NCBI GenBank assembly: GCA_002422265.1
Contig: DIUB01000056.1
Location: forward strand, 1-11,683
Source: Geobacter sp. UBA6169
GTDB taxonomy: Bacteria; Desulfobacterota; Desulfuromonadia; Geobacterales; Pseudopelobacteraceae
Direction: 5' to 3'
DNA: 11,683 nt
The notes under the pieces: model-generated
Databases searched by the model: none
Seen by the model: the letters and a program-made list of their open reading frames with translations, nothing else
Told to the model about the DNA's origin: nothing
Translations under genes and position numbers: made by a program
Shown here: one piece after another, positions 5,400 to 11,683 of the stretch
Position numbering within the stretch: the first letter of the stretch is position 1
How the letters are laid out: each line of letters starts with the position of its first letter

Positions 5400-5981
5400 A
5401 TGAAGATGCCGAGCACCAGGCAGATCAGACGGATTCTGGCAACGGTCATTGTGATCATAGCGGTGGCCCTGACAGGGGCTGTCCTGATCCGGCAGCTCCG
5501 TTCTCCTTCCCCTGTATCTGTTGAGCGTCCCACCTCCCCTGAAATAGATATGGCGATCAACCGTCTGCAGTTTTCAGAGATGCGCGGCAGCGAAAAACTC
5601 TGGGATCTTGCGGCTGAGCGCGCTGAGTATGACAAGGATTCGGGCATAGCACAGCTTGAGACCGTGAAGGCCGATATCTACGAAGGCAAGGCCGGCGGAA
5701 TGAAGATCACCTCAACATCCGGCAGCTTTGATGAAAAGGCCAAACTGGTGCAGATGCGTACCAAGGTGCGCGTGGTGACCCAAAAGGGGATGGTGCTGGA
5801 TACTGAACAGCTTGAGTATCGTACTGTTCCAGGGGTGATCACCACCACCAGCCCGGTGGCAGTGCGGGATGGACGATTGACACTGCATGCCCGTGGTATG
5901 ATCATGTCGCTGCATGAGGAAACGGTTCGTTTTAACGGGCCGGTTGATGCTGTTATTGAGGGATACCATGCTAAAAAATAG
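5400..5981 (+). CDS. lptC: LPS export ABC transporter periplasmic protein LptC
   Basis: A 193-aa bitopic membrane protein. A short basic N-terminus and one transmembrane helix (about 11-31) are followed by a periplasmic OstA/LptC-like beta-jellyroll (about 50-190). LptC takes LPS from the LptB2FG transporter and passes it to LptA. Sequence similarity to well-studied LptC is low, as is usual, so the call rests on length, topology and the position between kdsC and lptA. The start at 5400 is the only ATG, GTG or TTG before the membrane helix except a second ATG at 5406, and an in-frame stop lies at 5358. No ribosome binding site is seen; see the promoter at 5365. The 3' end overlaps lptA by 14 bases. 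Confidence 0.9.
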   Translation: MKMPSTRQIRRILATVIVIIAVALTGAVLIRQLRSPSPVSVERPTSPEIDMAINRLQFSEMRGSEKLWDLAAERAEYDKDSGIAQLETVKADIYEGKAGGMKITSTSGSFDEKAKLVQMRTKVRVVTQKGMVLDTEQLEYRTVPGVITTTSPVAVRDGRLTLHARGMIMSLHEETVRFNGPVDAVIEGYHAKK

Positions 5982-6519
5982 TCAGACCCTGCTGCTGGTG
6001 CTGGTACTGCTGCTGTGCAGCTCTGCAACGGCATTTTCGGCGCCGCAAACCACCGGCGGGACGGCTGCTGCACGCAAGGACCGCTCCAGCAAACCGATTA
6101 CCATCAAGGCTGATGACCTGAAGGCTGACAACAAGGGCAAGACGGCCATCTTCACCGGTCGGGTGGTGGCACGTCAGGAAGATGTCACCATCTACTCCGA
6201 CAAGCTGATCATCTACTACGGTGATGGACAGGATGAGGTCGACAAAATCGAGGCGGTCGGCTCGGTGCGGATTCTGCAGACCAATCGGGTCGGTACCGGC
6301 GGCCATGCCTTGTACGAGAACCGGGAAGGCAAGATCACGCTGACCATCAATCCGAAGGTGACCCAGGACAAGGATTCAGTTACCGGAAAGGTGATCATCT
6401 ATTATCTTGACGAAGAACGGAGCGAGGTAGTCGGCGGTGAAAACGCCCGGGTAGAGGCGGTGATTCATCCCAAACCGGGCAGTGGTGCCCGCACAAGCGA
6501 TGGAAAATCAAAGCGTTAA
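5968..6519 (+). CDS. lptA: LPS transport periplasmic protein LptA
   Basis: A 183-aa OstA-like periplasmic protein that polymerises into the bridge carrying LPS from the inner to the outer membrane. An N-terminal signal peptide (about 1-24: short basic start, LLLVLVLLL core, cleavage probably after AFSA) is followed by the jellyroll (about 36-165) with ITIKADDLKAD, AIFTGRVVARQEDVTIYSD and VTGKVIIYYLDEERSEV. A Cys inside the hydrophobic core is not in a good lipobox. The start at 5968 is set by GAGGGA (5958-5963) and the signal peptide; the longer in-frame opening at 5914 would bury the signal. It overlaps the end of lptC and the start of lptB. The C-terminal tail is basic and low in complexity. 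Confidence 0.94.
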   Translation: MLKNSQTLLLVLVLLLCSSATAFSAPQTTGGTAAARKDRSSKPITIKADDLKADNKGKTAIFTGRVVARQEDVTIYSDKLIIYYGDGQDEVDKIEAVGSVRILQTNRVGTGGHALYENREGKITLTINPKVTQDKDSVTGKVIIYYLDEERSEVVGGENARVEAVIHPKPGSGARTSDGKSKR

Positions 6520-7240
6520 ACGATCTCTGCGGGCTTCCGGGCTCTGCAAGAGCTACGGCAAACGCCGGGTGGTCTCCGGGGTTGAGCTGTCGCTGCAGTC
6601 CGGTCAGGTGATCGGGCTTTTGGGACCCAACGGCGCCGGCAAGACCACCACCTTTTATATGATGGTGGGATTGACCAAGCCGGATGCCGGTACGGTCTGG
6701 CTTGATGACGATGATATCACCGAACTGCCGATGCACCTGCGGGCCCGGCGTGGGATCAGTTATCTGCCACAGGAGGCCTCGGTCTTTCGTAAGCTGACCG
6801 TGCGGGACAACTTGCTGGCAATCCTTGAAACCGTAGAAGATGATGCCGAGCTGCAGCAGCATCGTGCTCAGGAACTGCTGGAAGAGTTTGGCATTGTACA
6901 TGTGGCTGACACCAGGGGGTTTGCCCTTTCCGGTGGCGAGCGCAGACGGGTAGAGATCGCCCGGGCCTTGATCATCCGACCGGCCTTTATCCTGCTGGAT
7001 GAACCGTTTGCCGGGATTGACCCGATTGCCGTGGCGGACATCCAGCAGCTGATTAACGGTCTGAAGCAACGCAACATCGGGGTGTTGATTTCAGATCATA
7101 ACGTCCGTGAAACGCTGGGGGTCTGTGACGCCGCTTACATTGTCAACGCCGGAGAGGTGCTTGAGTACGGCACGCCGGAGCAGATTGCCGAGAGCAGGAA
7201 GGCCCGTGAGATCTATCTGGGTGAAGGATTCAGGCTGTAA
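6500..7240 (+). CDS. lptB: LPS export ABC transporter ATPase LptB
   Basis: A 246-aa cytoplasmic ATPase that powers extraction of LPS from the inner membrane as a dimer with LptF and LptG. All ABC motifs are present in order: Walker A GPNGAGKTT (Lys48), Q-loop LPQEASVFRKL, signature LSGGERRR, Walker B FILLDEPFAGIDP, and switch histidine ISDHNVRE. The Q-loop and signature wording is typical of LptB rather than of amino acid transporters. ATG at 6500 is preferred; a GTG at 6482 would add six residues. It overlaps the lptA end by 20 bases, implying coupling. The permease genes lptF and lptG are not here. rpoN follows 29 bp later, as in many Gram-negative bacteria. Confidence 0.97.
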   Translation: MENQSVKRSLRASGLCKSYGKRRVVSGVELSLQSGQVIGLLGPNGAGKTTTFYMMVGLTKPDAGTVWLDDDDITELPMHLRARRGISYLPQEASVFRKLTVRDNLLAILETVEDDAELQQHRAQELLEEFGIVHVADTRGFALSGGERRRVEIARALIIRPAFILLDEPFAGIDPIAVADIQQLINGLKQRNIGVLISDHNVRETLGVCDAAYIVNAGEVLEYGTPEQIAESRKAREIYLGEGFRL

Positions 7241-7269
7241 TCCCTGATACAACGGTGAGGTGAGCAGGT

Positions 7270-8724
7270 ATGGCGATGGAGATGCGCCAACAACTGAAGA
7301 TGACGCAGCAACTGGTGATGACGCCCCAGTTGCAGCAGGCCATCAAGCTGCTCCAGATGACCCGTATCGAACTGCAGGAAGTAGTTCGGCAGGAGCTTGA
7401 GGAAAATCCGATCCTTGAAGAGATGCAGGAGTCGGACGATTCCCGCGAGGCCGAGACAATGCTGGAAAAGGCCGAGGCCGAGTTTTCTGAAAACGATGCG
7501 CCTGCGTCAGAATCGTTTGATGAGGTGGCTGCCGGCGAAGAAACACTGCGTGACTGGGATAGCTACCTTGACGGCTACAACTACAGCTCAGGCGACCAGC
7601 AGCCCGGTGACGACGATGACAAGCTCTCCTTTGAAAACCTGTTGACCCGTAAAGGCACCTTGTACGACCACCTGCACTGGCAGCTGCAGATGGGCCGCTA
7701 TACTGATGACGAACTGTGGGTTGGTGAAGAGATCATCGGTAATATTGACGATGACGGCTATTTCTGCGCAACCGTGGCTGATATTGCCCGTCAGTGTGAA
7801 CTGTCTGAACCGTTTGTTGAAACCATGCTGCAGCGGATTCAGGAATGTGACCCCAGTGGAGTTGGAGCCCGTAACCTGCAGGAATGTCTGCTGATCCAGG
7901 CTCGCAGTCTGGGCATGGCCGGTAGTGTGGTTGAGGCAATCCTGCTCAAACACCTGCCTGAACTTGAGCATCGCAACTACAAGCCGATCGCCCTCAGTCT
8001 CAAGGTTGATCCTGAACAGGTGATGGCGGCCATCAGGGTCATCTCCGGGTTTGATCCCAAGCCCGGACGGCTGTTCAGCAGTGATGAAGTCCACTACATC
8101 TCCCCTGATATCTTTGTGCACAAAGTGGGGGATGATTATGTGGTGATGCTGAATGAAGACGGGTTGCCCAATCTGCGGCTCTCATCTTTTTACCTGGATG
8201 CCCGTTCCGGTGGTTCGCTCGATGCCAAGGCCGACGAGTATGTCAGCGACAAGATGCGGGCAGCCCAGTGGCTGATCAAAAGTATCCAGCAGCGTCAGCG
8301 CACCATCTTCAGGGTGGCGAAAAGTATTGTCAAGTTTCAGCGCGAGTTCCTTGAGCGCGGTGTCGAGGGGTTGCGACCGTTGGTGCTGCGAGAGGTTGCC
8401 GAAGATATCGGCATGCACGAATCAACCATCAGTCGGGTCACTACCAACAAGTACATGCAGACCCCCCAGGGGTTGTATGAGCTGAAGTACTTCTTTAACA
8501 GCGGCCTTTCCACATCAGGTGGGGGTGAAGATGTGTCGTCAGAGAGCGTCAAGAGCAGGATCAGGGAGATTATTGACAAGGAAAATCCTGCCAAGCCGTT
8601 GTCAGACCAGAAAATTGCCGAGATGCTGTCGGATGCCACCGTCAACATTGCCCGGCGCACGGTCACCAAATACCGAGAAATGATGCGCATCGGATCGTCG
8701 TCTGACCGGCGGCGGCATTTCTGA
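7270..8724 (+). CDS. rpoN: RNA polymerase sigma-54 factor
   Basis: A 484-aa alternative sigma factor that recognises -24/-12 promoters and needs AAA+ activators to open them. Region I (about 1-50) is the glutamine-rich activator-response region (QQLKMTQQLVMTPQLQQAIKL). Region II (about 55-125) is strongly acidic. The core-binding domain spans about 130-330. The helix-turn-helix lies around 375-395 (LREVAEDIGMHESTISRVTT), and the RpoN box ARRTVTKYRE is at 461-470. Full length and intact. The ribosome site GTGAGGTGAG (7255-7264) supports the start at 7270. It lies 29 bp after lptB with no terminator, so it is probably co-transcribed with the lpt genes. The hpf promoter overlaps its last codons. 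Confidence 0.98.
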   Translation: MAMEMRQQLKMTQQLVMTPQLQQAIKLLQMTRIELQEVVRQELEENPILEEMQESDDSREAETMLEKAEAEFSENDAPASESFDEVAAGEETLRDWDSYLDGYNYSSGDQQPGDDDDKLSFENLLTRKGTLYDHLHWQLQMGRYTDDELWVGEEIIGNIDDDGYFCATVADIARQCELSEPFVETMLQRIQECDPSGVGARNLQECLLIQARSLGMAGSVVEAILLKHLPELEHRNYKPIALSLKVDPEQVMAAIRVISGFDPKPGRLFSSDEVHYISPDIFVHKVGDDYVVMLNEDGLPNLRLSSFYLDARSGGSLDAKADEYVSDKMRAAQWLIKSIQQRQRTIFRVAKSIVKFQREFLERGVEGLRPLVLREVAEDIGMHESTISRVTTNKYMQTPQGLYELKYFFNSGLSTSGGGEDVSSESVKSRIREIIDKENPAKPLSDQKIAEMLSDATVNIARRTVTKYREMMRIGSSSDRRRHF

Positions 8725-8730
8725 TATACT
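8702..8730 (+). promoter_or_regulatory. Extended -10 promoter of hpf
   Basis: CTGACC (8702-8707, four of six), a 17-bp spacer and TATACT (8725-8730, five of six), preceded by TGA to form the extended -10 TGATATACT. The TG belongs to the rpoN stop codon. Expected start is near 8737, giving a leader of about 32 bases that includes the ribosome site GGAGG. It would let hpf be expressed apart from rpoN. Confidence 0.5.
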
Positions 8731-8768
8731 TAATCCCTGCAGTACCACACACGAAGGAGGAGATCAAC

Positions 8769-9317
8769 ATGCAAGTAAGCACAACCTTTCGGCATATGGA
8801 ACAGAGCGAGGCCCTGAAAACCTATGCCGAAGAAAAACTTGAGAAGGTGGCCGGTAAGTACCTGGATGAGCCGATTGCGGCTCAGGTCTATTTCACCGTA
8901 GAAAAAATCCGCCATATTGTGGAGATCGTCATTTCCGGCCGCGGTATCACCACCAAGGCTTCGGAAGCCACCAATGACATGTACGCTGCAGTTGATGCAG
9001 TGCTGGACAAGATCGAACGTCAATTGAAGCGCTACAAGGACAAGTTGAAGAACCATAAGCCGGGTAATGAGGATGCCGGTCGCAAACTCTCCCGCAAGGT
9101 CTTCGCTGCCGAGAGTATCGAGACCAGCCCCGACCCGATGGTGATTACCACCAAGACCCAGACCGCCAAGCCGATGGCTGTGGAAGAGGCAGTGATGCAG
9201 ATGGACCTGCTGCACAAAGACTTCCTGGTCTTTACTGATGCGGTCTCCGGCGAGATCAACGTCCTGTACCGCCGTAAAGACGGTAATTTCGGCCTGATTG
9301 AGCCCCAGCGGGGCTAA
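8769..9317 (+). CDS. hpf: Ribosome hibernation promoting factor, long form
   Basis: A 182-aa ribosome-associated protein. The N-terminal RaiA/HPF domain (about 1-98) binds the 30S subunit across the mRNA and tRNA sites. A charged linker is followed by a C-terminal dimerisation domain (about 122-178, PMVITTKTQTAKPMAVEEAVMQM through DFLVFTDAVSGEINVLYRRKDGNFGLIEP). The long form allows one protein to drive 100S dimer formation, while E. coli uses a short HPF plus RMF. ATG at 8769 follows a very good Shine-Dalgarno (GAAGGAGGAG, from 8753). Downstream of rpoN is the usual place for this gene. Two stable hairpins follow its end. Confidence 0.96.
   Translation: MQVSTTFRHMEQSEALKTYAEEKLEKVAGKYLDEPIAAQVYFTVEKIRHIVEIVISGRGITTKASEATNDMYAAVDAVLDKIERQLKRYKDKLKNHKPGNEDAGRKLSRKVFAAESIETSPDPMVITTKTQTAKPMAVEEAVMQMDLLHKDFLVFTDAVSGEINVLYRRKDGNFGLIEPQRG
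9301..9315 (+). other. Small hairpin at the end of hpf
   Basis: AGCCCC (9301-9306) and GGGGCT (9310-9315) form a perfect 6-bp stem with a three-base loop, covering the last codons of hpf. It is directly followed by the larger hairpin at 9323-9356. No T tract. Confidence 0.5.
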
Positions 9318-9322
9318 CCTGC

Positions 9323-9356
9323 AGCCGGGGGAACTGCCCTTGCAGCTCCCCCGGCT
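9323..9356 (+). other. Very stable hairpin between hpf and hprK
   Basis: Perfect 10-bp arms AGCCGGGGGA (9323-9332) and TCCCCCGGCT (9347-9356), extended after one A-C mismatch by CTGC/GCAG around a four-base loop. The tail is TCTGTAATG, so there is no U tract for intrinsic termination. It may act as a weak terminator, an mRNA 3' end stabiliser for hpf, or a structure that limits translation of hprK, whose start is 13 bases downstream. Confidence 0.75.
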
Positions 9357-9369
9357 TCTGTAATGCAGC

Positions 9370-10329
9370 GTGGACACCATTACCCTCTCCATACAAGACC
9401 TGCTTGACGATCATGAATACGGCCTGGAGCTGCGGTTGCTGACCGGTGCAGCGGGGCTTGATCACCGTATCAGCTCGTCACGGATCCAGAAGCCCGGACT
9501 GGCCCTGACCGGTTACACCAACCACCTGCACCCTTCCAGGATTCAGGTCTTGGGCAATACCGAGGTATCCTACCTGGTGCAGCTGGATGACCACCAGCTG
9601 CAGGAGAATGCGCAGGCTATCTGCGCCTTTCCGATCAGCTGTTTTATTGTAACCACCGGGCTGAGACCGCCGGAGCCGTTTCTGCGGATTGCTGATGGAC
9701 AGGGGATTCCGGTTTTGCAGTCGCCCCATCAGTCCTCCACCTTTATCTCGTTGATTACCAGGTTTCTGGAAGAACAGCTGCTGCCTGTCACCCATCTGCA
9801 CGGCGTGCTGGTGGATGTGCTGGGTGTCGGGGTACTGCTGACCGGCAAGAGTGGCATCGGCAAGAGCGAATGCGCTCTGGAGCTGGTGATTCGGGGACAT
9901 CGGCTGGTGGCGGATGACATGGTCTTTATCCGCAAAAAAGTGCCCGCCTCGCTGGTGGGTCAGCCGGTGCGGCAGATCCAGCATCTGATGGAAATCCGCG
10001 GTCTGGGCATCATCAATATCAAGGATCTGTACGGGGTTTCCTCCATCCGCGAGAAGAAAATTGTGGATATGGTGCTGGAGCTGGTTGATTGGGATCCTGA
10101 TCAGGAGTATGACCGTCTGGGGATTGATGACCGGTCCGTCACTATTCTGGGAGTTGACCTTCCGCACCTGATTATTCCGGTGCGGCCCGGACGGAACCTG
10201 GGGGCGATTATTGAGGTGGCGGCCCGCAACTTTCTGCTGAAAGGGATGGGGTACCATTCTGCCCGTATGTTTCAGCAGCAGCAGCTTGATCTGATGGAAG
10301 TCAGGAATCTGGGAGATGAGGTGGAGTAG
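9370..10329 (+). CDS. hprK: HPr kinase/phosphorylase
   Basis: A 319-aa bifunctional enzyme that phosphorylates a regulatory serine of HPr (near residue 46 in other bacteria) and removes it by phosphorolysis. The N-terminal DRTGG-like domain (about 1-130) is followed by the catalytic P-loop domain. His144 (HGVLVDVLG) fits the conserved catalytic region, the Walker A is GKSGIGKS (159-166), the acidic pair is in VADDM, and the family signature is EIRGLGIINIKDLYG (from 208). The only available start is a GTG at 9370, because an in-frame TAA lies at 9361. No Shine-Dalgarno precedes it, and a strong hairpin ends 13 bases before it, so its translation may be low or regulated. rapZ follows three bases after the stop. 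Its substrate HPr is encoded two genes further on. Confidence 0.95.
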   Translation: MDTITLSIQDLLDDHEYGLELRLLTGAAGLDHRISSSRIQKPGLALTGYTNHLHPSRIQVLGNTEVSYLVQLDDHQLQENAQAICAFPISCFIVTTGLRPPEPFLRIADGQGIPVLQSPHQSSTFISLITRFLEEQLLPVTHLHGVLVDVLGVGVLLTGKSGIGKSECALELVIRGHRLVADDMVFIRKKVPASLVGQPVRQIQHLMEIRGLGIINIKDLYGVSSIREKKIVDMVLELVDWDPDQEYDRLGIDDRSVTILGVDLPHLIIPVRPGRNLGAIIEVAARNFLLKGMGYHSARMFQQQQLDLMEVRNLGDEVE

Positions 10330-10332
10330 GCG

Positions 10333-11193
10333 ATGCGGATCGTGGTCATCACCGGCATGTCCGGCTCAGGCAAGTCAACGGCAGTGCGGGCCCTTGAAGA
10401 TGAGGGGTTCTACTGCATCGACAACTTGCCGGTGCGTCTGTTCCGCCAGTTTGTTGAGCTGATCGAGAAGTCCGGCGAACGTTTCCGTGGTATCGTGCTG
10501 GTAACCGATATCAGGGGCAGGGAACTCTCCAGCGGAATTATCGACTCGTTCCGCGAGCTGCGCAGCAGCGGCCATGACCTGCACGTGCTGTTTCTTGATG
10601 CCTCGGATGAGGTGCTGATCCGACGCTTTTCCGAGACCCGGCGGCGGCACCCGGCTGATGAGCAGTGCAGCGTGCCGGAGGGGATCAGGATCGAGCGCGA
10701 GCGGTTGGCCATCCTGCGGCAGAATGCCACCCTGATCATGGATACCTCCGAATTCAACGTGCACCAGCTGAAAGAACAGGTGATCAGGATCGTGCGCGGC
10801 GAGCAGGGCAGCAGCCGTTTTACGGTTGAGGTGGTCTCTTTTGGTTTTCGGTACGGCGTACCGCTGGAAGCGAATCTGGTCTTTGATGTGCGCTTCCTGC
10901 CCAACCCCCATTTTATTCCTGAGTTGCGTCCTCACAGTGGTCTTGAGGCCCCGGTGAGGGATTTTGTACTGGGCCGGCAGGAAACCGCTCTTTTCCTGGA
11001 TCGTCTCTATCCGTTGCTTGAGATGCTGCTGCCGGCCTACCAGCGTGAAGGAAAAAGCTACCTGACCCTGGCGATCGGCTGTACCGGCGGCCGGCATCGC
11101 TCTGTCGCCGTCAGCCAGGCTGTTGCAGCACGGATCGAGGAGCTGGGGGCCATGGTGCGTGTTACTCATCGCGATAGTGAGAAGGGAATCTGA
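10333..11193 (+). CDS. rapZ: RapZ family nucleotide-binding protein (YvcJ/YhbJ)
   Basis: A 286-aa protein of the RapZ family. In E. coli, RapZ binds the small RNA GlmZ and hands it to RNase E, controlling glucosamine-6-phosphate synthase. Whether that role holds in this lineage is not known. The N-terminal kinase-like domain has the P-loop GMSGSGKS (8-15) and the family motif CIDNLP. The C-terminal domain has the conserved VSFGFRYG, DVRFLPNPH and CTGGRHRSV (from Cys250). Start ATG at 10333 follows GAGGTGGAG and lies three bases after the hprK stop; EIIA begins three bases after its own stop. Such spacing indicates one transcript. Confidence 0.95.
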   Translation: MRIVVITGMSGSGKSTAVRALEDEGFYCIDNLPVRLFRQFVELIEKSGERFRGIVLVTDIRGRELSSGIIDSFRELRSSGHDLHVLFLDASDEVLIRRFSETRRRHPADEQCSVPEGIRIERERLAILRQNATLIMDTSEFNVHQLKEQVIRIVRGEQGSSRFTVEVVSFGFRYGVPLEANLVFDVRFLPNPHFIPELRPHSGLEAPVRDFVLGRQETALFLDRLYPLLEMLLPAYQREGKSYLTLAIGCTGGRHRSVAVSQAVAARIEELGAMVRVTHRDSEKGI

Positions 11194-11196
11194 CCC

Positions 11197-11589
11197 ATGA
11201 CAGGACTTGTTGTTGTTACCCATGCCGGACTTGCCACTGCGCTGGTGGCCGCCGTTGCCATGATCACCGGCTCCACTGAGCTGACTGAAGCGGTCGAGCT
11301 GCATGCCGATGATCCGGCTGACGGGCTGGTGGCCCGGATTGGCGAAGCGTTGGAGCGAGTTGGCGGAGACGGTGCCATTATTCTGACTGATATGTTCGGC
11401 GGTACCCCTTCCAACGCGGCCATTTCGTTTTTGCAGGAAGGGAAGGTTGAGGTGGTTACCGGCGTCAACCTGCCGATGATGGTGGAGTATTTCAGCCGTC
11501 GTGAGCGGATGGGATTTGATGAACTGTGTGCCTCACTGATGCGCTGTGGTCGCGAGAGTGTGATTGTAGCCGGTGAATTTCTGAAATAA
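11197..11589 (+). CDS. PTS EIIA component, mannose/fructose (Man) family
   Basis: A 130-aa EIIA-Man domain protein that would accept phosphate from HPr on a histidine. The expected phosphorylation site is His9 in LVVVTHAGLA. The conserved LTDMFGGTPSNAA block (about 66-78) and VVTGVNLPMMVE (about 88-99) are present. The protein is a lone domain: no IIB, IIC or IID gene is adjacent, so a regulatory role is more likely than sugar uptake. In many Proteobacteria this part of the rpoN cluster holds ptsN (EIIA-Ntr, fructose/mannitol family); here a different EIIA family is found after rapZ. Start ATG 11197 has GAAGGGA upstream. The HPr gene follows after 11 bp. Confidence 0.92.
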   Translation: MTGLVVVTHAGLATALVAAVAMITGSTELTEAVELHADDPADGLVARIGEALERVGGDGAIILTDMFGGTPSNAAISFLQEGKVEVVTGVNLPMMVEYFSRRERMGFDELCASLMRCGRESVIVAGEFLK

Positions 11590-11600
11590 CAGGTGCTTCC

Positions 11601-11683
11601 ATGCAACAACAGGAGTTTCAAATCGTTAATAAACTGGGGCTGCATGCCCGGGCCTCGGCCCTGTTTGTCAAGACCGCCGGCAA
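11601..11683 (+). CDS. HPr phosphocarrier protein, 5' part only
   Basis: The first 27 codons are visible before the window ends. His15 in the motif LGLHARAS is the phosphorylation site used by enzyme I, at the canonical residue number. The regulatory serine region used by HprK lies beyond the window. ATG 11601 is preceded by AGGTG (11592-11596) at good spacing. Position after EIIA-Man suggests a compact phosphorelay, with an enzyme I gene likely to follow outside the window (inference). Confidence 0.92.
   Translation, partial: MQQQEFQIVNKLGLHARASALFVKTAG

Noticed and set aside
10375..11304. 309-codon minus-strand frame opposite rapZ
   Set aside because: rapZ is a complete, conserved gene on the plus strand. 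The antisense frame is a codon-bias shadow, as are those opposite hprK (9478-10257) and the integrase gene (2165-2809).

Overview
The window reads as a chromosomal segment from a Gram-negative bacterium. Gene content and order (Kdo synthesis, Lpt lipopolysaccharide export, rpoN, hpf, hprK, rapZ, a mannose-type EIIA and HPr) resemble the Geobacteraceae and relatives (Desulfuromonadota). HprK next to rpoN in an LPS-making organism is the main clue. The taxonomic guess is an inference from gene order and codon style, not from a search.

Left third (about 1-2940): accessory DNA. Positions 1-549 hold about four copies of a non-coding, GC-rich 140-bp tandem repeat with a nested three-module structure. 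Positions 550-1070 have no convincing gene, but carry a perfect TTTGACTG/CAGTCAAA palindrome and a strong bidirectional terminator-like hairpin. Then come a small ribbon-helix-helix protein gene on the minus strand (1259-1071), a 74-aa protein gene of unknown function on the plus strand (1383-1607), a cluster of TGACAAG heptamers (1604-1686), and an intact tyrosine recombinase gene (1742-2857). This looks like the integrase end of an integrated element that lies directly upstream of kdsA. Its left boundary is not identifiable and may lie outside the window.

Junction (2858-3016): inverted repeats, a possible promoter, and a 23-codon small ORF. The small ORF has a good Shine-Dalgarno sequence and its stop codon overlaps the kdsA start as ATGA.

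Right two thirds (3017-11683): a tightly packed plus-strand gene string. kdsA, kdsD and kdsC (three of the Kdo steps) are joined by ATGA overlaps. lptC, lptA and lptB follow (inner-membrane anchor, periplasmic bridge and ATPase of LPS transport), with an unusually good promoter placed so that the lptC transcript may be leaderless. Then come rpoN (sigma-54), hpf (ribosome hibernation factor, long form) with its own extended -10 promoter, hprK, rapZ, an EIIA of the mannose family, and the start of an HPr gene cut by the window end. The first half makes and exports LPS. The second half is a regulatory phosphotransfer module with no sugar permease visible, in which HprK, EIIA and HPr are likely to act on one another.
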